Origin: Gammaproteobacteria bacterium
GTDB lineage: Bacteria > Pseudomonadota > Gammaproteobacteria > Pseudomonadales > Porticoccaceae
Assembly: GCA_018069465.1 (NCBI GenBank)
Contig: JAGPUW010000007.1
Location: 1-64,000 of the forward strand
Direction of reading: 5' to 3'
DNA length: 64,000 bases
Of this stretch, positions 21,013-30,900 are shown piece by piece. The notes beneath the pieces are model-generated. The model did no database searches. It was not told the origin of the DNA and was given only the letters and a program-made list of their open reading frames with translations. The number at the start of each line of letters is the position of its first letter. The stretch's first letter is position 1. Made by a program: the position numbers and the translations under genes.

Positions 21013-22467
21013 TTAATGTGCCGATGGAAACATGGGCCAGCGCACGCCCGCCATCTGTTCCAAACAGCGCAGCACCTGGCAGCTGTAACCAAACTCATTG
21101 TCGTACCAGCAGTACAGCACGCAGTTATCGCCGTCGACGATGGTTGCCTGGGAGTCAAAAATACAGGCGTGGCGATCACCGACAAAATCAGTCGATACCG
21201 CTTCACTGGAAATCGTATAGCCGATTTGCTGCTGTAGCGGCGAGAACAAAGCGCTGCGGCGCATAAATTCGTTCAACTCTTCGCGGTTGGTCTCACGACC
21301 CAGACGCAAGTTGAGAATCGCCATCGACACATTGGGCGTGGGCACTCGAATCGCGTTACCCGTCAACTTGCCTTCGAGTTCGGGAATGGCCTTAGCCACC
21401 GCTTTGGCAGCGCCGGTTTCGGTCAACACCATGTTCAGTGCCGCACTGCGACCCCGTCGCGCACCGGGGTGATAGTTGTCGATCAGGTTTTGGTCATTGG
21501 TGTAAGCGTGAACGGTCTCAACGTGACCGCGCTCAACGCCGTACTCGCCAAGCAGCGCGCTCAGCACGGGCACGATGGCATTGGTGGTGCACGAAGCCGC
21601 TGAGATAATGGTGCTGTCAGTGCTTATTTCATTGTCGTTAACACCGTAAACAATATTCGGAATATCGCCCTTGCCCGGCGCCGTCAACATCACCTTGCTG
21701 ACACCCTCGCATGCGAGATGCTGGCCAAGGCCCTTCTCGTCACGCCACACACCGGTGTTGTCGATAACGATGGCATTGTTAATACCGTAGTCGCTGTAGT
21801 TCACCTCAGAGGGCGAACCGGCATAAATCACCTGAATTTCATTGCCGTTGCAAATCAGCTTATTCTCTTCTTCGATAACGCGAATGGTGCCTTTAAAAGA
21901 ACCGTGTACCGAGTCGCGACGCAGCAGGCTTGCCCGTGTCACCAAATCGTTATCGCTCTTGCCCTTGCGTACCACAATGGCGCGCAGGCGCAGCAAATCG
22001 CCACCGCCGGCTTTTTCAATCAACAAACGTGCTACCAAACGGCCAATACGACCGAAACCGTAGAGCACAACATCCTGCGGCTCGGGCAATGGCTTTTGAT
22101 TTTTGGCAATCATCGCACTCATTTCTTCAGTCAGGAAAGCCTGGGGATCACGGCCTTCACCTTTTTCCTGATAAGTAACCGTCAACTTGCCAATATCAAT
22201 ATGCGCCGGGCCGATACCCATTGCCACCAAGGCGCTAATCATTGGGAAGGTTTCAAATTCCGACAACTCGTTCTGCTCGATCTGACGCACGAAGCGGTGC
22301 ACCTTCATAAGATCGGTCACCGACAAGTTCACCATATTGCGTCCATACATATAGAGCGAAATATTGTTTTCACGGTAGAGTTTACCGATCAATGGGATCA
22401 TTGCCTCTGCCAGTGCTTCGCGCTCTTTCCAGTCTTTGAAGAAGTCAGTCGGTTGCGGTCTATTCAC
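21013..22467 (-). CDS. gap: Glyceraldehyde-3-phosphate dehydrogenase, long form
   Basis: The 484-residue protein has a standard GAPDH core beginning with GFGRIGR at 137-143 and the catalytic C293 in ASCTTN, preceded by a ~130-residue helical N-terminal extension. This long form (about 485 residues) is found in Pseudomonas and Alteromonas relatives, where it also lies next to mfd and nqr. Whether it serves glycolysis or gluconeogenesis, and whether it uses NAD or NADP, cannot be read from sequence. A strong terminator follows. Confidence 0.94.
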   Translation of the reverse strand: MNRPQPTDFFKDWKEREALAEAMIPLIGKLYRENNISLYMYGRNMVNLSVTDLMKVHRFVRQIEQNELSEFETFPMISALVAMGIGPAHIDIGKLTVTYQEKGEGRDPQAFLTEEMSAMIAKNQKPLPEPQDVVLYGFGRIGRLVARLLIEKAGGGDLLRLRAIVVRKGKSDNDLVTRASLLRRDSVHGSFKGTIRVIEEENKLICNGNEIQVIYAGSPSEVNYSDYGINNAIVIDNTGVWRDEKGLGQHLACEGVSKVMLTAPGKGDIPNIVYGVNDNEISTDSTIISAASCTTNAIVPVLSALLGEYGVERGHVETVHAYTNDQNLIDNYHPGARRGRSAALNMVLTETGAAKAVAKAIPELEGKLTGNAIRVPTPNVSMAILNLRLGRETNREELNEFMRRSALFSPLQQQIGYTISSEAVSTDFVGDRHACIFDSQATIVDGDNCVLYCWYDNEFGYSCQVLRCLEQMAGVRWPMFPSAH

Positions 22468-22601
22468 GTTGAGTTACCTGCTTGTGAGGGGTTGTCAGAA
22501 GTGGTTGCTTGGATATCATTGTCGATCATCTGCCGCCAGAAAATGGCCGCGTATAAATTGGGCCGCTATTATCGTGATTCAACTGCCCAAGTGCAACGGG
22601 C

Positions 22602-22883
22602 CTAGAGCGGGAAAAACACCAACGCGGCCACATTTTGCACCGTTCGGTTAATTAGCCGTTCATTTTTTAGCGCCACCACCCTCGCCATCATGTCCTGGCT
22701 GGCGATCAACTTGCCAAACAGCCGCTCAAAACTCAAATTAGCCGGTTCGCCAGGCAAGCTGTTTGTCAGCAGTAAAGGCCCGCTTTCAGTACCCGAGTGG
22801 GCCAGACGCCAGACCAGTATTTCGACATTGCGCGCACTCTCGTAGAGCTTTTGCTGGTCGAGCTGGGCCAGTGGGTCAAGCAA
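22602..22883 (-). CDS. Hypothetical 93-residue protein
   Basis: I do not recognise this product. The frame has codon use like real genes here and a balanced composition, with phrases such as ESARNVEILVWRLAHSG and LFGKLIASQDMMARVVAL. It must start at a TTG because three stop codons lie just upstream, and no clear ribosome site is seen. It sits between the divergently transcribed gap and mfd, on gap's strand. It could be a gene, a remnant, or chance. Confidence 0.35.
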   Translation of the reverse strand: MLDPLAQLDQQKLYESARNVEILVWRLAHSGTESGPLLLTNSLPGEPANLSFERLFGKLIASQDMMARVVALKNERLINRTVQNVAALVFFPL

Positions 22884-23021
22884 GTAAAAAACACACCACT
22901 ATTATCACCACAAATTTACATTGCTTGTTTCGCGTCATAGTATGACGTTGCGCAAACGTGCCGGTACAATAGTACAGCGATTATCCTTCAACATTTATGA
23001 CGCCCCAGCGAATTATTGCCA

Positions 23022-26000
23022 ATGCCTCAATCTGAATTCAACACCCCCGCCGCCAACAAAGCTGGCGATCGTCGCCACTGGGGGCAGCTCTACGGCGCCG
23101 CCAAATCCCTCGCCATTATGTCGGCGGCAAAAAAACACGACGGCCTGACGCTGGTGCTAACAGAATCGGCAAAGGCCGCTGCCGCCCTGGAACGGGAATT
23201 ACAGTTTTTTGGCGACCACGAACAACTGCCTGTGCTCCACCTCCCCGACTGGGAGACCCTGCCCTACGATTTATTCTCGCCCCATCAGGATATTATTTCC
23301 GAGCGTCTGCAAACCCTGCACTTGCTGCCCCAGATAAAACGCGGCGTTTTGGTGGTACCGGCCTCGACAGCCATGCACCGCCTGCCCCCCGCCAGCTACA
23401 TCGCCGGTAATAGTTTTGTTTACAAGGTTGGCGAGAAGCTCGACATCGACGCCCTGCGCCAGCAGTTTCAGCGCGCGGGCTACCACTGCGTCGATACTGT
23501 TTACGAGCACGGCGAATACGCGGTGCGCGGTGCACTGATCGATGTCTTCCCCATGGGCTCGCCCCACCCCTTTCGCATCGACCTCTTCGACGATGAAATA
23601 GAAACCCTGCGCAGCTTCGATGCCGAAAGCCAGCTGACGCTGGAAAAAACCGACAGCATCGCCCTGCTACCGGCCAAGGAGTTCCCCCAAACTGACGCGG
23701 GCACCAAGCGCTTTCTCGACAACTGGCATCTGCAATTCGATGTCGACCCCCGCCAGTGCACCCTCTATCAAAGTATTCGCAGCGGCAATACGCCCAGCGG
23801 CATCGAATATTATTTGCCCCTGTTTTTCGAGCACACCGCCAACCTGTTTGAACACTTGCCCGCCAACACCCTGCTCTTTGCCGACAGCGAAATTAACGCC
23901 GCCGCCAGCAGCTTTTGGCACGAGGCCGCCGACCGCTACGAGTCCTACGGCGTCGACCCCACGCGGCCACTGCTCAAACCCGCCCAGTTGTTTATGCCCG
24001 TTGAAGAACTGTTCGCGGCCATCGGCAAATTGCCGCGCACCGACATTCAATACCCGAGTCTAGCGGCGGCCAGTGCCAACCATAACTTTGCCACCCAGCT
24101 TTTGCCCGATCTCAGCATTGACAGCAAGGCCAGCCAGCCCCTCGACAAACTCGATAACTTCCTGCTGGAAACCGAGGCTCGAACCCTGTTTTGCGCCGAG
24201 TCGCCCGGTCGCCGCGAAGTGCTCCTGGAATTACTGATTAACATCGGCGTTACACCCACCGCTGTCGATTCATGGCAGGCTTTTTGTGACGACAAATCGT
24301 CAATCTGCATCACCGTTTATCCCCTTGAGCGCGGCCTGCAATTAGACAGGCCCGCCGTTAATTTAATCAGCGAAAGCGAATTATTTGGCCAGCAAATTCT
24401 GCAACGCCGCCGTCGCTCGCGGCAGAAAGAGGGTGCCGAGCAAATTGTTAAAAACCTCACCGAACTGCAACTCGGTGCGCCGGTAGTACATATCGACCAC
24501 GGTGTGGGACGCTACGCGGGCTTGACCACCATGGAGATGGACGGCGAGCCACTGGAGTTTCTCGAATTACACTACGCCAACGAGGCCAAGCTCTACGTGC
24601 CGGTGGCCAACCTGCATTTAATCAGCCGCTACAGTGGTGGCGATCCCGATACCGCCCCGCTGCATATTCTCGGCAGTGAACGCTGGCAAAAAGCTAAAGA
24701 AAAAGCCGCCAAACAAATTCGCGATACCGCTGCCGAGCTATTAAATATTTATGCCCGCCGCGAGGCCCGCAAAGGCTTTAACTACGAAATGTCGGCCGAC
24801 GACTACCGCACCTTTTCTGCCGAATTCCCCTTCGAGGAAACCCCCGATCAACTCGATGCCATCGAAGCCGTGTGTGCCGACATGACCGGCCCCCAGCCCA
24901 TGGACAGACTGATTTGCGGCGATGTCGGCTTCGGCAAAACCGAAGTCGCCATGCGCGCCGCCTTTATCGCCGTCAGTAACAACAAGCAAATCGTGATACT
25001 GGTGCCGACCACCCTGCTCGCCCAGCAACACTACGACAATTTTAACGACCGTTTCGCCAACTGGCCGGTGAATATCGAGGTGATTTCACGCTTCAAAACC
25101 GCCAAAGAACACGACGGCGTTTTCGCAAAAACCGCCACCGGCGAGATCGACATTCTTATCGGCACCCATAAATTGCTGAGCAGCAAAATCAAATACCGCG
25201 ACCTGGGGCTGTTGGTTATCGACGAGGAGCACCGCTTCGGTGTTAATCAAAAAGAAAAGCTCAAATCCCTGCGCAGCGAAGTCGATATCCTCACCCTCAC
25301 CGCCACCCCCATTCCGCGCACCCTGAATATGGCCATGGGCGGCATTCGCGACCTGTCGATTATCGCCACCCCCCCAGCGCGGCGACTGTCGGTCAAAACC
25401 TTTGTTCACCAGAGCGAAACCCGCGTTGTGCGCGAGGCGATACTGCGCGAGGTGCTGCGCGGCGGCCAGGTTTACTACCTGCACAACGAGGTGAAAAGTA
25501 TTGAGCGCACCGCTAGTGAACTGCAAGCCATGCTGCCCGAGGCGCGCATCGACATTGCCCACGGCCAAATGCGCGAGCGCGATCTGGAAAAAGTCATGGC
25601 CGACTTTTATCACCAGCGCTGCAATATTCTGGTTTGCACCACCATTATTGAAACCGGCATCGATGTGCCCAGCGCCAACACCATTATTATTGATCGAGCC
25701 GACAAACTCGGCCTCGCCCAGCTCCACCAATTGCGCGGCCGGGTCGGGCGCTCACACCACCAGGCCTACGCCTATTTGCTCACGCCCGACCCCAAGCAAA
25801 TGAGTACAGATGCCCACAAACGGCTAGAGGCGATTAGCGCCGCCGACCAACTGGGCTCCGGCTTCACCCTCGCCACTCACGATTTAGAAATACGTGGCGC
25901 CGGTGAATTACTCGGCGACGGCCAAAGCGGACACATCCACAGCATCGGCTTTTCCCTGTACATGGATTTACTCGAGCGCGCCGTGCACGCTATTCGCGAG

Positions 26001-26489
26001 GGTAAAACGCCCGATATAGACAGCGCCCTCAACCCCGTAGTTGACGTCAATCTGAATATTCCCGCACTCATACCCGATGATTATTTGCCCGATATTCACA
26101 CCCGGCTGATTCTTTATAAACGCATCGGCAGCACTGAAAATGCCGCCCAACTGCGCGAGTTACAGGTCGAAATGATCGACCGCTTTGGCCTGCTGCCCGA
26201 TCCGGTGAAAAACCTTTTCCGCGTCACCAGCCTGCGCCATCGCGCCGAACAACTGGGCATCGTCAAATTACAGGCCGGTGCCGGTGGTGGCACTGTCGAG
26301 TTCGGCAAAGAAACCGCCGTCGAACCCATCACCATCGTCCAACTGGTGCAACAGCAAAGCGATATCTTTCGCCTACAGGGTGCGACACAATTGCGCTACA
26401 ACCTCGACATGCACAGTGCCGAAGAGCGCTTGCAAAACTGCGAAGAATTACTCGAGCTGCTCGCTCCCCAACAAAAACAGGTTGCTTGA
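23022..26489 (+). CDS. mfd: Transcription-repair coupling factor Mfd
   Basis: The 1155-residue protein has the full Mfd layout: UvrB-like module (about 1-400), the RNA polymerase interaction domain (about 470-550, with HIDHGVGRYAGL), a RecG-like helicase with Walker A GDVGFGKTE and DEEH box (about 610-950, including LTATPIPRTL), and a C-terminal TRCF domain. It removes RNA polymerase stalled at lesions and recruits UvrA. The ATG at 23022 is preferred to a TTG two codons earlier. Confidence 0.98.
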   Translation: MPQSEFNTPAANKAGDRRHWGQLYGAAKSLAIMSAAKKHDGLTLVLTESAKAAAALERELQFFGDHEQLPVLHLPDWETLPYDLFSPHQDIISERLQTLHLLPQIKRGVLVVPASTAMHRLPPASYIAGNSFVYKVGEKLDIDALRQQFQRAGYHCVDTVYEHGEYAVRGALIDVFPMGSPHPFRIDLFDDEIETLRSFDAESQLTLEKTDSIALLPAKEFPQTDAGTKRFLDNWHLQFDVDPRQCTLYQSIRSGNTPSGIEYYLPLFFEHTANLFEHLPANTLLFADSEINAAASSFWHEAADRYESYGVDPTRPLLKPAQLFMPVEELFAAIGKLPRTDIQYPSLAAASANHNFATQLLPDLSIDSKASQPLDKLDNFLLETEARTLFCAESPGRREVLLELLINIGVTPTAVDSWQAFCDDKSSICITVYPLERGLQLDRPAVNLISESELFGQQILQRRRRSRQKEGAEQIVKNLTELQLGAPVVHIDHGVGRYAGLTTMEMDGEPLEFLELHYANEAKLYVPVANLHLISRYSGGDPDTAPLHILGSERWQKAKEKAAKQIRDTAAELLNIYARREARKGFNYEMSADDYRTFSAEFPFEETPDQLDAIEAVCADMTGPQPMDRLICGDVGFGKTEVAMRAAFIAVSNNKQIVILVPTTLLAQQHYDNFNDRFANWPVNIEVISRFKTAKEHDGVFAKTATGEIDILIGTHKLLSSKIKYRDLGLLVIDEEHRFGVNQKEKLKSLRSEVDILTLTATPIPRTLNMAMGGIRDLSIIATPPARRLSVKTFVHQSETRVVREAILREVLRGGQVYYLHNEVKSIERTASELQAMLPEARIDIAHGQMRERDLEKVMADFYHQRCNILVCTTIIETGIDVPSANTIIIDRADKLGLAQLHQLRGRVGRSHHQAYAYLLTPDPKQMSTDAHKRLEAISAADQLGSGFTLATHDLEIRGAGELLGDGQSGHIHSIGFSLYMDLLERAVHAIREGKTPDIDSALNPVVDVNLNIPALIPDDYLPDIHTRLILYKRIGSTENAAQLRELQVEMIDRFGLLPDPVKNLFRVTSLRHRAEQLGIVKLQAGAGGGTVEFGKETAVEPITIVQLVQQQSDIFRLQGATQLRYNLDMHSAEERLQNCEELLELLAPQQKQVA

Positions 26490-27493
26490 TGAATCTACTG
26501 ACAAAATTTCTGGCACTGGCCTCACTCGCACTATTGGCGGGTTACAGCTACGCCACTGAAGAAAGCGCAGAACTCGTAAAAACCGAGTCCGAACAAACCG
26601 CGCTCGTGGAAAACAAGCCCCGACAAAAATGGTACCGGGTTGAAGTCATTATTTTCACGCAGAAAGATGTCTTCGGCGATGAGCTTAGCTCGCGGGATAT
26701 TGTCCTGACTTATCCAGAAAACCTGATTGACCTCGACAATAACAATGCCGCTTATACCGCCCTTGCCAAAAGTAAGCTAGAACTTGGCCCCGACGCTTAC
26801 TCGCTAGAGCGCACCGGGGTTTACAAGGTGCTCTTCCATAAAGCCTGGCGACAACCCGGCCTGGCACCCGAAAAAGCACCGTGGATTTACGTCGATGCCC
26901 CAGCGCCTAATGAAGATAAAACCCTCAACGGTAGCTTGCGCGTTTATTTGTCGAGCTACCTCCACTTCGACAGCAACCTGTGGCTGGCCAGCTACGCCAA
27001 CGGTGAACAGCCCCTCAACGAGCGCGAGTTAGGCTTACCAGAATTAGGCCTGCCAAAATTAGAGCTAGAAACGCCCTTATCGCCAGCTGGCTTGCCGCAA
27101 GAAGAAGCCAGTATTCCCGCACTACCCCCCTGGCCAAGGCCCCCGGAAAACCCCCTGGCCGCTAGCCCCCTTATAAATACTGAAGCCATCAATACAGAGG
27201 CCATTGCAATCGACCCGGGCACTGGAAATATTTCTGGCCAGCTCACGGGCAGCTCTGCCTCGATCGCAGAGATAACAGAACGCCAGGCGGTATTGGAGCC
27301 ATTGCTCCCCGCCATCGAAGAAATTATTTTGCTCAAACAATCGAGCCGACTCAAGCTCGACAAACTGCACTATTTCGACCACCCCAAAATGGGCCTGCTG
27401 ATCAAGGTATCGCGCGCTGCAAAAGCAAGCCTTGAGCAAACTGGCACCGAGCAAATCATCAATGAAGCGAGTGCCATCACAGGCCGCCCATAG
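26489..27493 (+). CDS. csiV: CsiV-family periplasmic protein
   Basis: The 334-residue product has a signal peptide (about residues 1-22, LLAGYSYA) and the CsiV pattern: WYRVEVIIFTQ after the signal, RVYLSSYLHFDSNLWLAS midway, and a C-terminal LDKLHYFDHPKMGLLIKV. A Pro/Glu-rich variable linker separates these. In Vibrio, CsiV is a peptidoglycan-binding division protein. The ATG overlaps the mfd stop (TGATG), as in other gammaproteobacteria where it follows mfd. Confidence 0.87.
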   Translation: MNLLTKFLALASLALLAGYSYATEESAELVKTESEQTALVENKPRQKWYRVEVIIFTQKDVFGDELSSRDIVLTYPENLIDLDNNNAAYTALAKSKLELGPDAYSLERTGVYKVLFHKAWRQPGLAPEKAPWIYVDAPAPNEDKTLNGSLRVYLSSYLHFDSNLWLASYANGEQPLNERELGLPELGLPKLELETPLSPAGLPQEEASIPALPPWPRPPENPLAASPLINTEAINTEAIAIDPGTGNISGQLTGSSASIAEITERQAVLEPLLPAIEEIILLKQSSRLKLDKLHYFDHPKMGLLIKVSRAAKASLEQTGTEQIINEASAITGRP

Positions 27494-27601
27494 AGCCCAG
27501 CACCGCTGTGCAAACCGACGACGAAAGTGCCCACTAAGCGCAAGCCGCATTAATGAAAAGGTAGCACTGCACTAGACTTTTAAAGACGGGCCGGCTTTTA
27601 T

Positions 27602-29434
27602 TTATTTTTTGTAGCGACCAATATCACTGAGTGTTTGAAAAATAATTGACTGCATTTTTACTGCCAGCTGACTGCCGCTCACCGGCTTGTCATCCATGTC
27701 AGTCGCCAGGTTTTCGTGTTGAGTGGTCGATTTAAAGGGAATAACTAATTTCCCAAAGTCATTGATCAATCCGATATCTGTCCAGCTTGAAACAATAATA
27801 TTACGATGTTCAAGCGGGCTGCCCAGATCCACACCCAGGCTATAGTCTTTCACGTCGTTGCTAACACCCAGGCGGGTTAATACGGTCGAGCAGACATCCA
27901 TATGGCTAGTGCGCTGCTCAATGCTTCTGGCAGTGCTATTGGGCATTGAAACGATCATCGGCGTGCGCACCTGCCAGTCCGTAAAGGCTGAATTATGCCC
28001 CCAGCGCCCGCGCTCCATAAACTCTTCACCGTGGTCGCCGGTAATAATAATCAGCGTGTTTTCGATATCCCCCGATTGCTGCAAAGACGCAACCACGCGC
28101 TGTAATTGCACATCAACACCGTGGGCAGCATTTTCATAGCGGGCCTTCATACCGGGTATGTACTGGGCCAGATCTTCTCGTGACAGCCCGGCATAATCGA
28201 GTGCTTTTAAATAATCGGGGCGCAGAGCAGAGCTTTCCGGAAAAGAATACCGGGCGTGTGTCGACTCATAAAAAGCAAAACCAAAAAAGGGTTTCGACGG
28301 GTCTCTCGTTTGTATATCACGGATAAGCTGGCTGGTATTTGCCTCATCACGCTGCCAGGGTTCACCGGTATTATTTTCTATCAGCTGGTCTTGTGCAAAT
28401 CCACTAAAGATCGTTTTATCCAACTCCGGATAAGTAAATTTCGCACTGGTGTAAATAAAGTACTGGTATCCATAATCATTGAGAACATCAAAAAACACCG
28501 GGCCTTTTTGATCGCGAAGAAAGCCATCCCAATGATTACCCGGCAGCCCATAGAATAAGGAGAACAAGCCCTGCCGTGTGCCATTACCGCCCGAGTAATG
28601 CTGCTTAAAATGCCACGCCTGGCGAGAAAAACGCTCCATATTCGGCATAATTTCGGCCGTCAATAAGTCCCATCGCATCGACTCCGACACCAGCATAATA
28701 ATATTAAAGGGCTTGTCGCGCTTTTCAAGAACAATCGGCTTCCTCGGGTAGACGATGCCAGCGCTCGACTCGGCCACCTGTATTTTTGACCTCTTGATAA
28801 CGTCCAGGCCCAGCCTGTCCAGCAAGCCATTCATGGTGAACTTTTGATACAGAGGGATGGCATCGGTTCTATTGAGCACAGGGCCATACAGTGTTGCGTT
28901 GCTATACCCATAAATACCCCGCTCAACAAGGGTCGCAAGCAAGAGCACTATTATCAAGCTACCAACCGGAATGTATGTCGCTGAAAGTCTGCGAGAGAGC
29001 TGTATTGCCAAAAAATGAACCGCTACTAAAGCTGACACATATCCCACGACCAGCAAGGCATTAGTTTGATCTGCACCCAGCGAATCGATGCCGCCGCGAG
29101 TGGTCAATAAATTCCACACAAAACCGTTGATATGAAATCCGTAGAGGTCATATAAATGGCTGTCGAAGAAGACAAAAAGGTGGGCTATCACTGACAACAC
29201 AACTGCAGTAAATAACGCCAGGGAACGCCACTTTTTTAACAAGACGTAGCTCAGCATAGCGGGCAACTGATACATCACCCCATAGGTCACTATGAGTAAT
29301 ACGGCATAACTTTTATCGAGTAAAACATCGCTTGCAGCGAAGTGAAAGAAACTGCGACAAAGAAAAACACTAAACAATGATGTGCAGAGGAAATATATTG
29401 GCATTCTTATTTTAAGACTTACTGGCGTCATCAT
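27602..29434 (-). CDS. yejM: Inner-membrane DUF3413/sulfatase protein, YejM/PbgA-like
   Basis: The 610-residue protein has five N-terminal membrane segments (about 12-33, 44-64, 70-90, 125-145, 155-175) with the DUF3413 phrase GFVWNLLTTRGGIDSLGADQTN region, followed by a periplasmic sulfatase-fold domain with SESMRWD near residue 252 and TGDHGEEF near 470. YejM/LapC proteins link LPS level to LpxC stability; other sulfatase-fold relatives transfer phosphoethanolamine to lipid A. I favour YejM-like, without being able to exclude a transferase. An LPS-phosphatase-like gene lies upstream. Confidence 0.82.
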   Translation of the reverse strand: MMTPVSLKIRMPIYFLCTSLFSVFLCRSFFHFAASDVLLDKSYAVLLIVTYGVMYQLPAMLSYVLLKKWRSLALFTAVVLSVIAHLFVFFDSHLYDLYGFHINGFVWNLLTTRGGIDSLGADQTNALLVVGYVSALVAVHFLAIQLSRRLSATYIPVGSLIIVLLLATLVERGIYGYSNATLYGPVLNRTDAIPLYQKFTMNGLLDRLGLDVIKRSKIQVAESSAGIVYPRKPIVLEKRDKPFNIIMLVSESMRWDLLTAEIMPNMERFSRQAWHFKQHYSGGNGTRQGLFSLFYGLPGNHWDGFLRDQKGPVFFDVLNDYGYQYFIYTSAKFTYPELDKTIFSGFAQDQLIENNTGEPWQRDEANTSQLIRDIQTRDPSKPFFGFAFYESTHARYSFPESSALRPDYLKALDYAGLSREDLAQYIPGMKARYENAAHGVDVQLQRVVASLQQSGDIENTLIIITGDHGEEFMERGRWGHNSAFTDWQVRTPMIVSMPNSTARSIEQRTSHMDVCSTVLTRLGVSNDVKDYSLGVDLGSPLEHRNIIVSSWTDIGLINDFGKLVIPFKSTTQHENLATDMDDKPVSGSQLAVKMQSIIFQTLSDIGRYKK

Positions 29435-29524
29435 TAGGCAACTCTATTGGTCGCGAAAGCGCAGGGCAAAGTGCGCCAGGTCACGAAGTTATTCGTGTAG
29501 CAGCCCATCAAAAAAAGGGCCGCA

Positions 29525-30235
29525 TTAAAGTGTCGTACTGACTGGTGAAGTCCTTTTTCTTGCCACCCTCAAAGCACCTTCGGACAAATGACGCCAGTCA
29601 TCGGGGAAAAGATCACCCAGGACATAGACCTTTTTATCCACTTTAGAGATAGCGAGAAAAATCGTGATGCCGTAACTTTCCCTACCTCCCGCATGAAGGG
29701 TGGCAGGGTTATCATCAATCAGGGGATGGAGATTGTTGATACAGGTGCTGTGTGTCACCAGCACCATGTTTACCCCCTCTTCTTTGTTTTTCAGAATATC
29801 TTCTAAAAAATTCAACTTACAGCTTTCATGCAGCCATTCTTTACTGCGACTGGCACCTTTAAACATATACCTGGCTGTTTGCTCCGTGCGTTTAACCGGG
29901 CTGTTATAGAAGTGCGTATGAGATTGAGGCAGAAAGGCTGCGAAATTGCCGCCCAGTTTTAGGGCCATATCTTTGCCGCGAACGGTGATTCCAGTATCAC
30001 CGTCCAGGCATGGAGACTGAGACTTATCACAGCGCTCAGCATGGCGCACCAGAGCCACGACATTGCCCTGCGCCCAGTGTGCCGACAAATTAAAGGCCTC
30101 AATACTGTGACTATCTGAAATATTGACCAGCTCCTCTGACTGCGCCAGCATCCAGATACCCCCTGTCCCAGACAGAGTGCATACTAGTATTGCCAAACGC
30201 CACAAACCACGCATCGCTGGATTTTTTTTAGCCAT
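29525..30235 (-). CDS. Histidine phosphatase family protein, Ais-like
   Basis: The 236-residue product starts at an ATG at 30235 followed by a signal peptide or anchor (about 10-30). The branch-1 phosphatase motif reads LVRHAERC, and the second catalytic His lies in LVTHSTC. CLDGDTGIT-RGKDMAL and SPVKRTEQTA complete the phosphatase pattern. The form resembles Ais/PmrG, a periplasmic phosphatase acting on LPS core heptose phosphate, which fits the YejM-like gene downstream. The substrate is inferred. Confidence 0.75.
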   Translation of the reverse strand: MAKKNPAMRGLWRLAILVCTLSGTGGIWMLAQSEELVNISDSHSIEAFNLSAHWAQGNVVALVRHAERCDKSQSPCLDGDTGITVRGKDMALKLGGNFAAFLPQSHTHFYNSPVKRTEQTARYMFKGASRSKEWLHESCKLNFLEDILKNKEEGVNMVLVTHSTCINNLHPLIDDNPATLHAGGRESYGITIFLAISKVDKKVYVLGDLFPDDWRHLSEGALRVARKRTSPVSTTL

Positions 30236-30361
30236 AAACTTCACCGCAATAGCTCTAGAAACGCCCACTTCACCAATAATAAATACCCCCTGAATACGAA
30301 AAAACTCGAACCCGCGAGAAGGACAAATTACCAAGGTTTTATTAAGGCAGCCTTAAGGAGC

Positions 30362-30655
30362 GAGCAAGCATTGCGCCAGAGCATGCTGATCGCCGGCAGT
30401 AACATGCTTTATCACAATATGCGGGGACTGATGGAGTCCGACAAAACAAGCGATGTCAGACCTTTGAGCAGTGGCTAAATAGCAACGGCACGACGGCCGG
30501 CGAGGAGAGAGTAATTATTGTCTGGCGGGAAAAGCGTCCCTTGTACTCAACAGGCCCAGCGCTGCGAGGAAGGCCTCCTGCCGCCGGTGGTAGCCACCGG
30601 TACTGCGGCCGATGAGCAGGCGTGGGTAGATGGAATAAAAAAACGCTAAACTTAA
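30362..30655 (+). pseudogene. Possible decayed coding remnant
   Basis: The ~415-base gap between the phosphatase start and the moaD stop has no intact gene. On the plus strand three coding-like pieces occur in three frames: LRQSMLIAGSNMLYHNMRGL (from 30371), then TFEQWLNSNGTTAGEERVII (within 30465-30520), then CEEGLLPPVVATGTAADEQA running to a TAA at 30648. Their composition and codons resemble real genes, which suggests a frameshifted remnant. I cannot name the parent, and chance is possible. A minus-strand reading gave no MoaE-like sequence. Confidence 0.25.
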
Positions 30656-30900
30656 CCCCCCGTTACCGGCGGGAAAAAAGCCACTTCATCACCCGCCTTC
30701 AACAAATAGTCATCGTCGCGAATCACTTGATTGACCGCCACTAACACTTCCTGCTCGGCAAACATTAACTGCCAACGACCGCCTTTATCGGCGAGTTGTT
30801 TTTTGAGCTGGGCAACGCTTAAGAGATCCGGCAGGGCGAATTCAAGCGACTCCAGCTCAAGCATCTCGCGCAGTTGGGCAAAAAACAGTATTTTAATCAC
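30652..30900 (-). CDS. moaD: Molybdopterin synthase sulfur carrier MoaD
   Basis: The 82-residue ubiquitin-like protein ends in the diagnostic Gly-Gly (PPVTGG), which is thiocarboxylated and supplies sulfur for molybdopterin. [24 protein letters not shown] is typical MoaD. The ATG overlaps the moaC stop by four bases. MoaE, its usual partner subunit, is not next to it. Confidence 0.93.
   Translation of the reverse strand: MIKILFFAQLREMLELESLEFALPDLLSVAQLKKQLADKGGRWQLMFAEQEVLVAVNQVIRDDDYLLKAGDEVAFFPPVTGG

Noticed and set aside
25086-25730. 214-codon minus-strand frame within mfd
   Set aside because: It overlaps the helicase core of mfd and resembles no protein.
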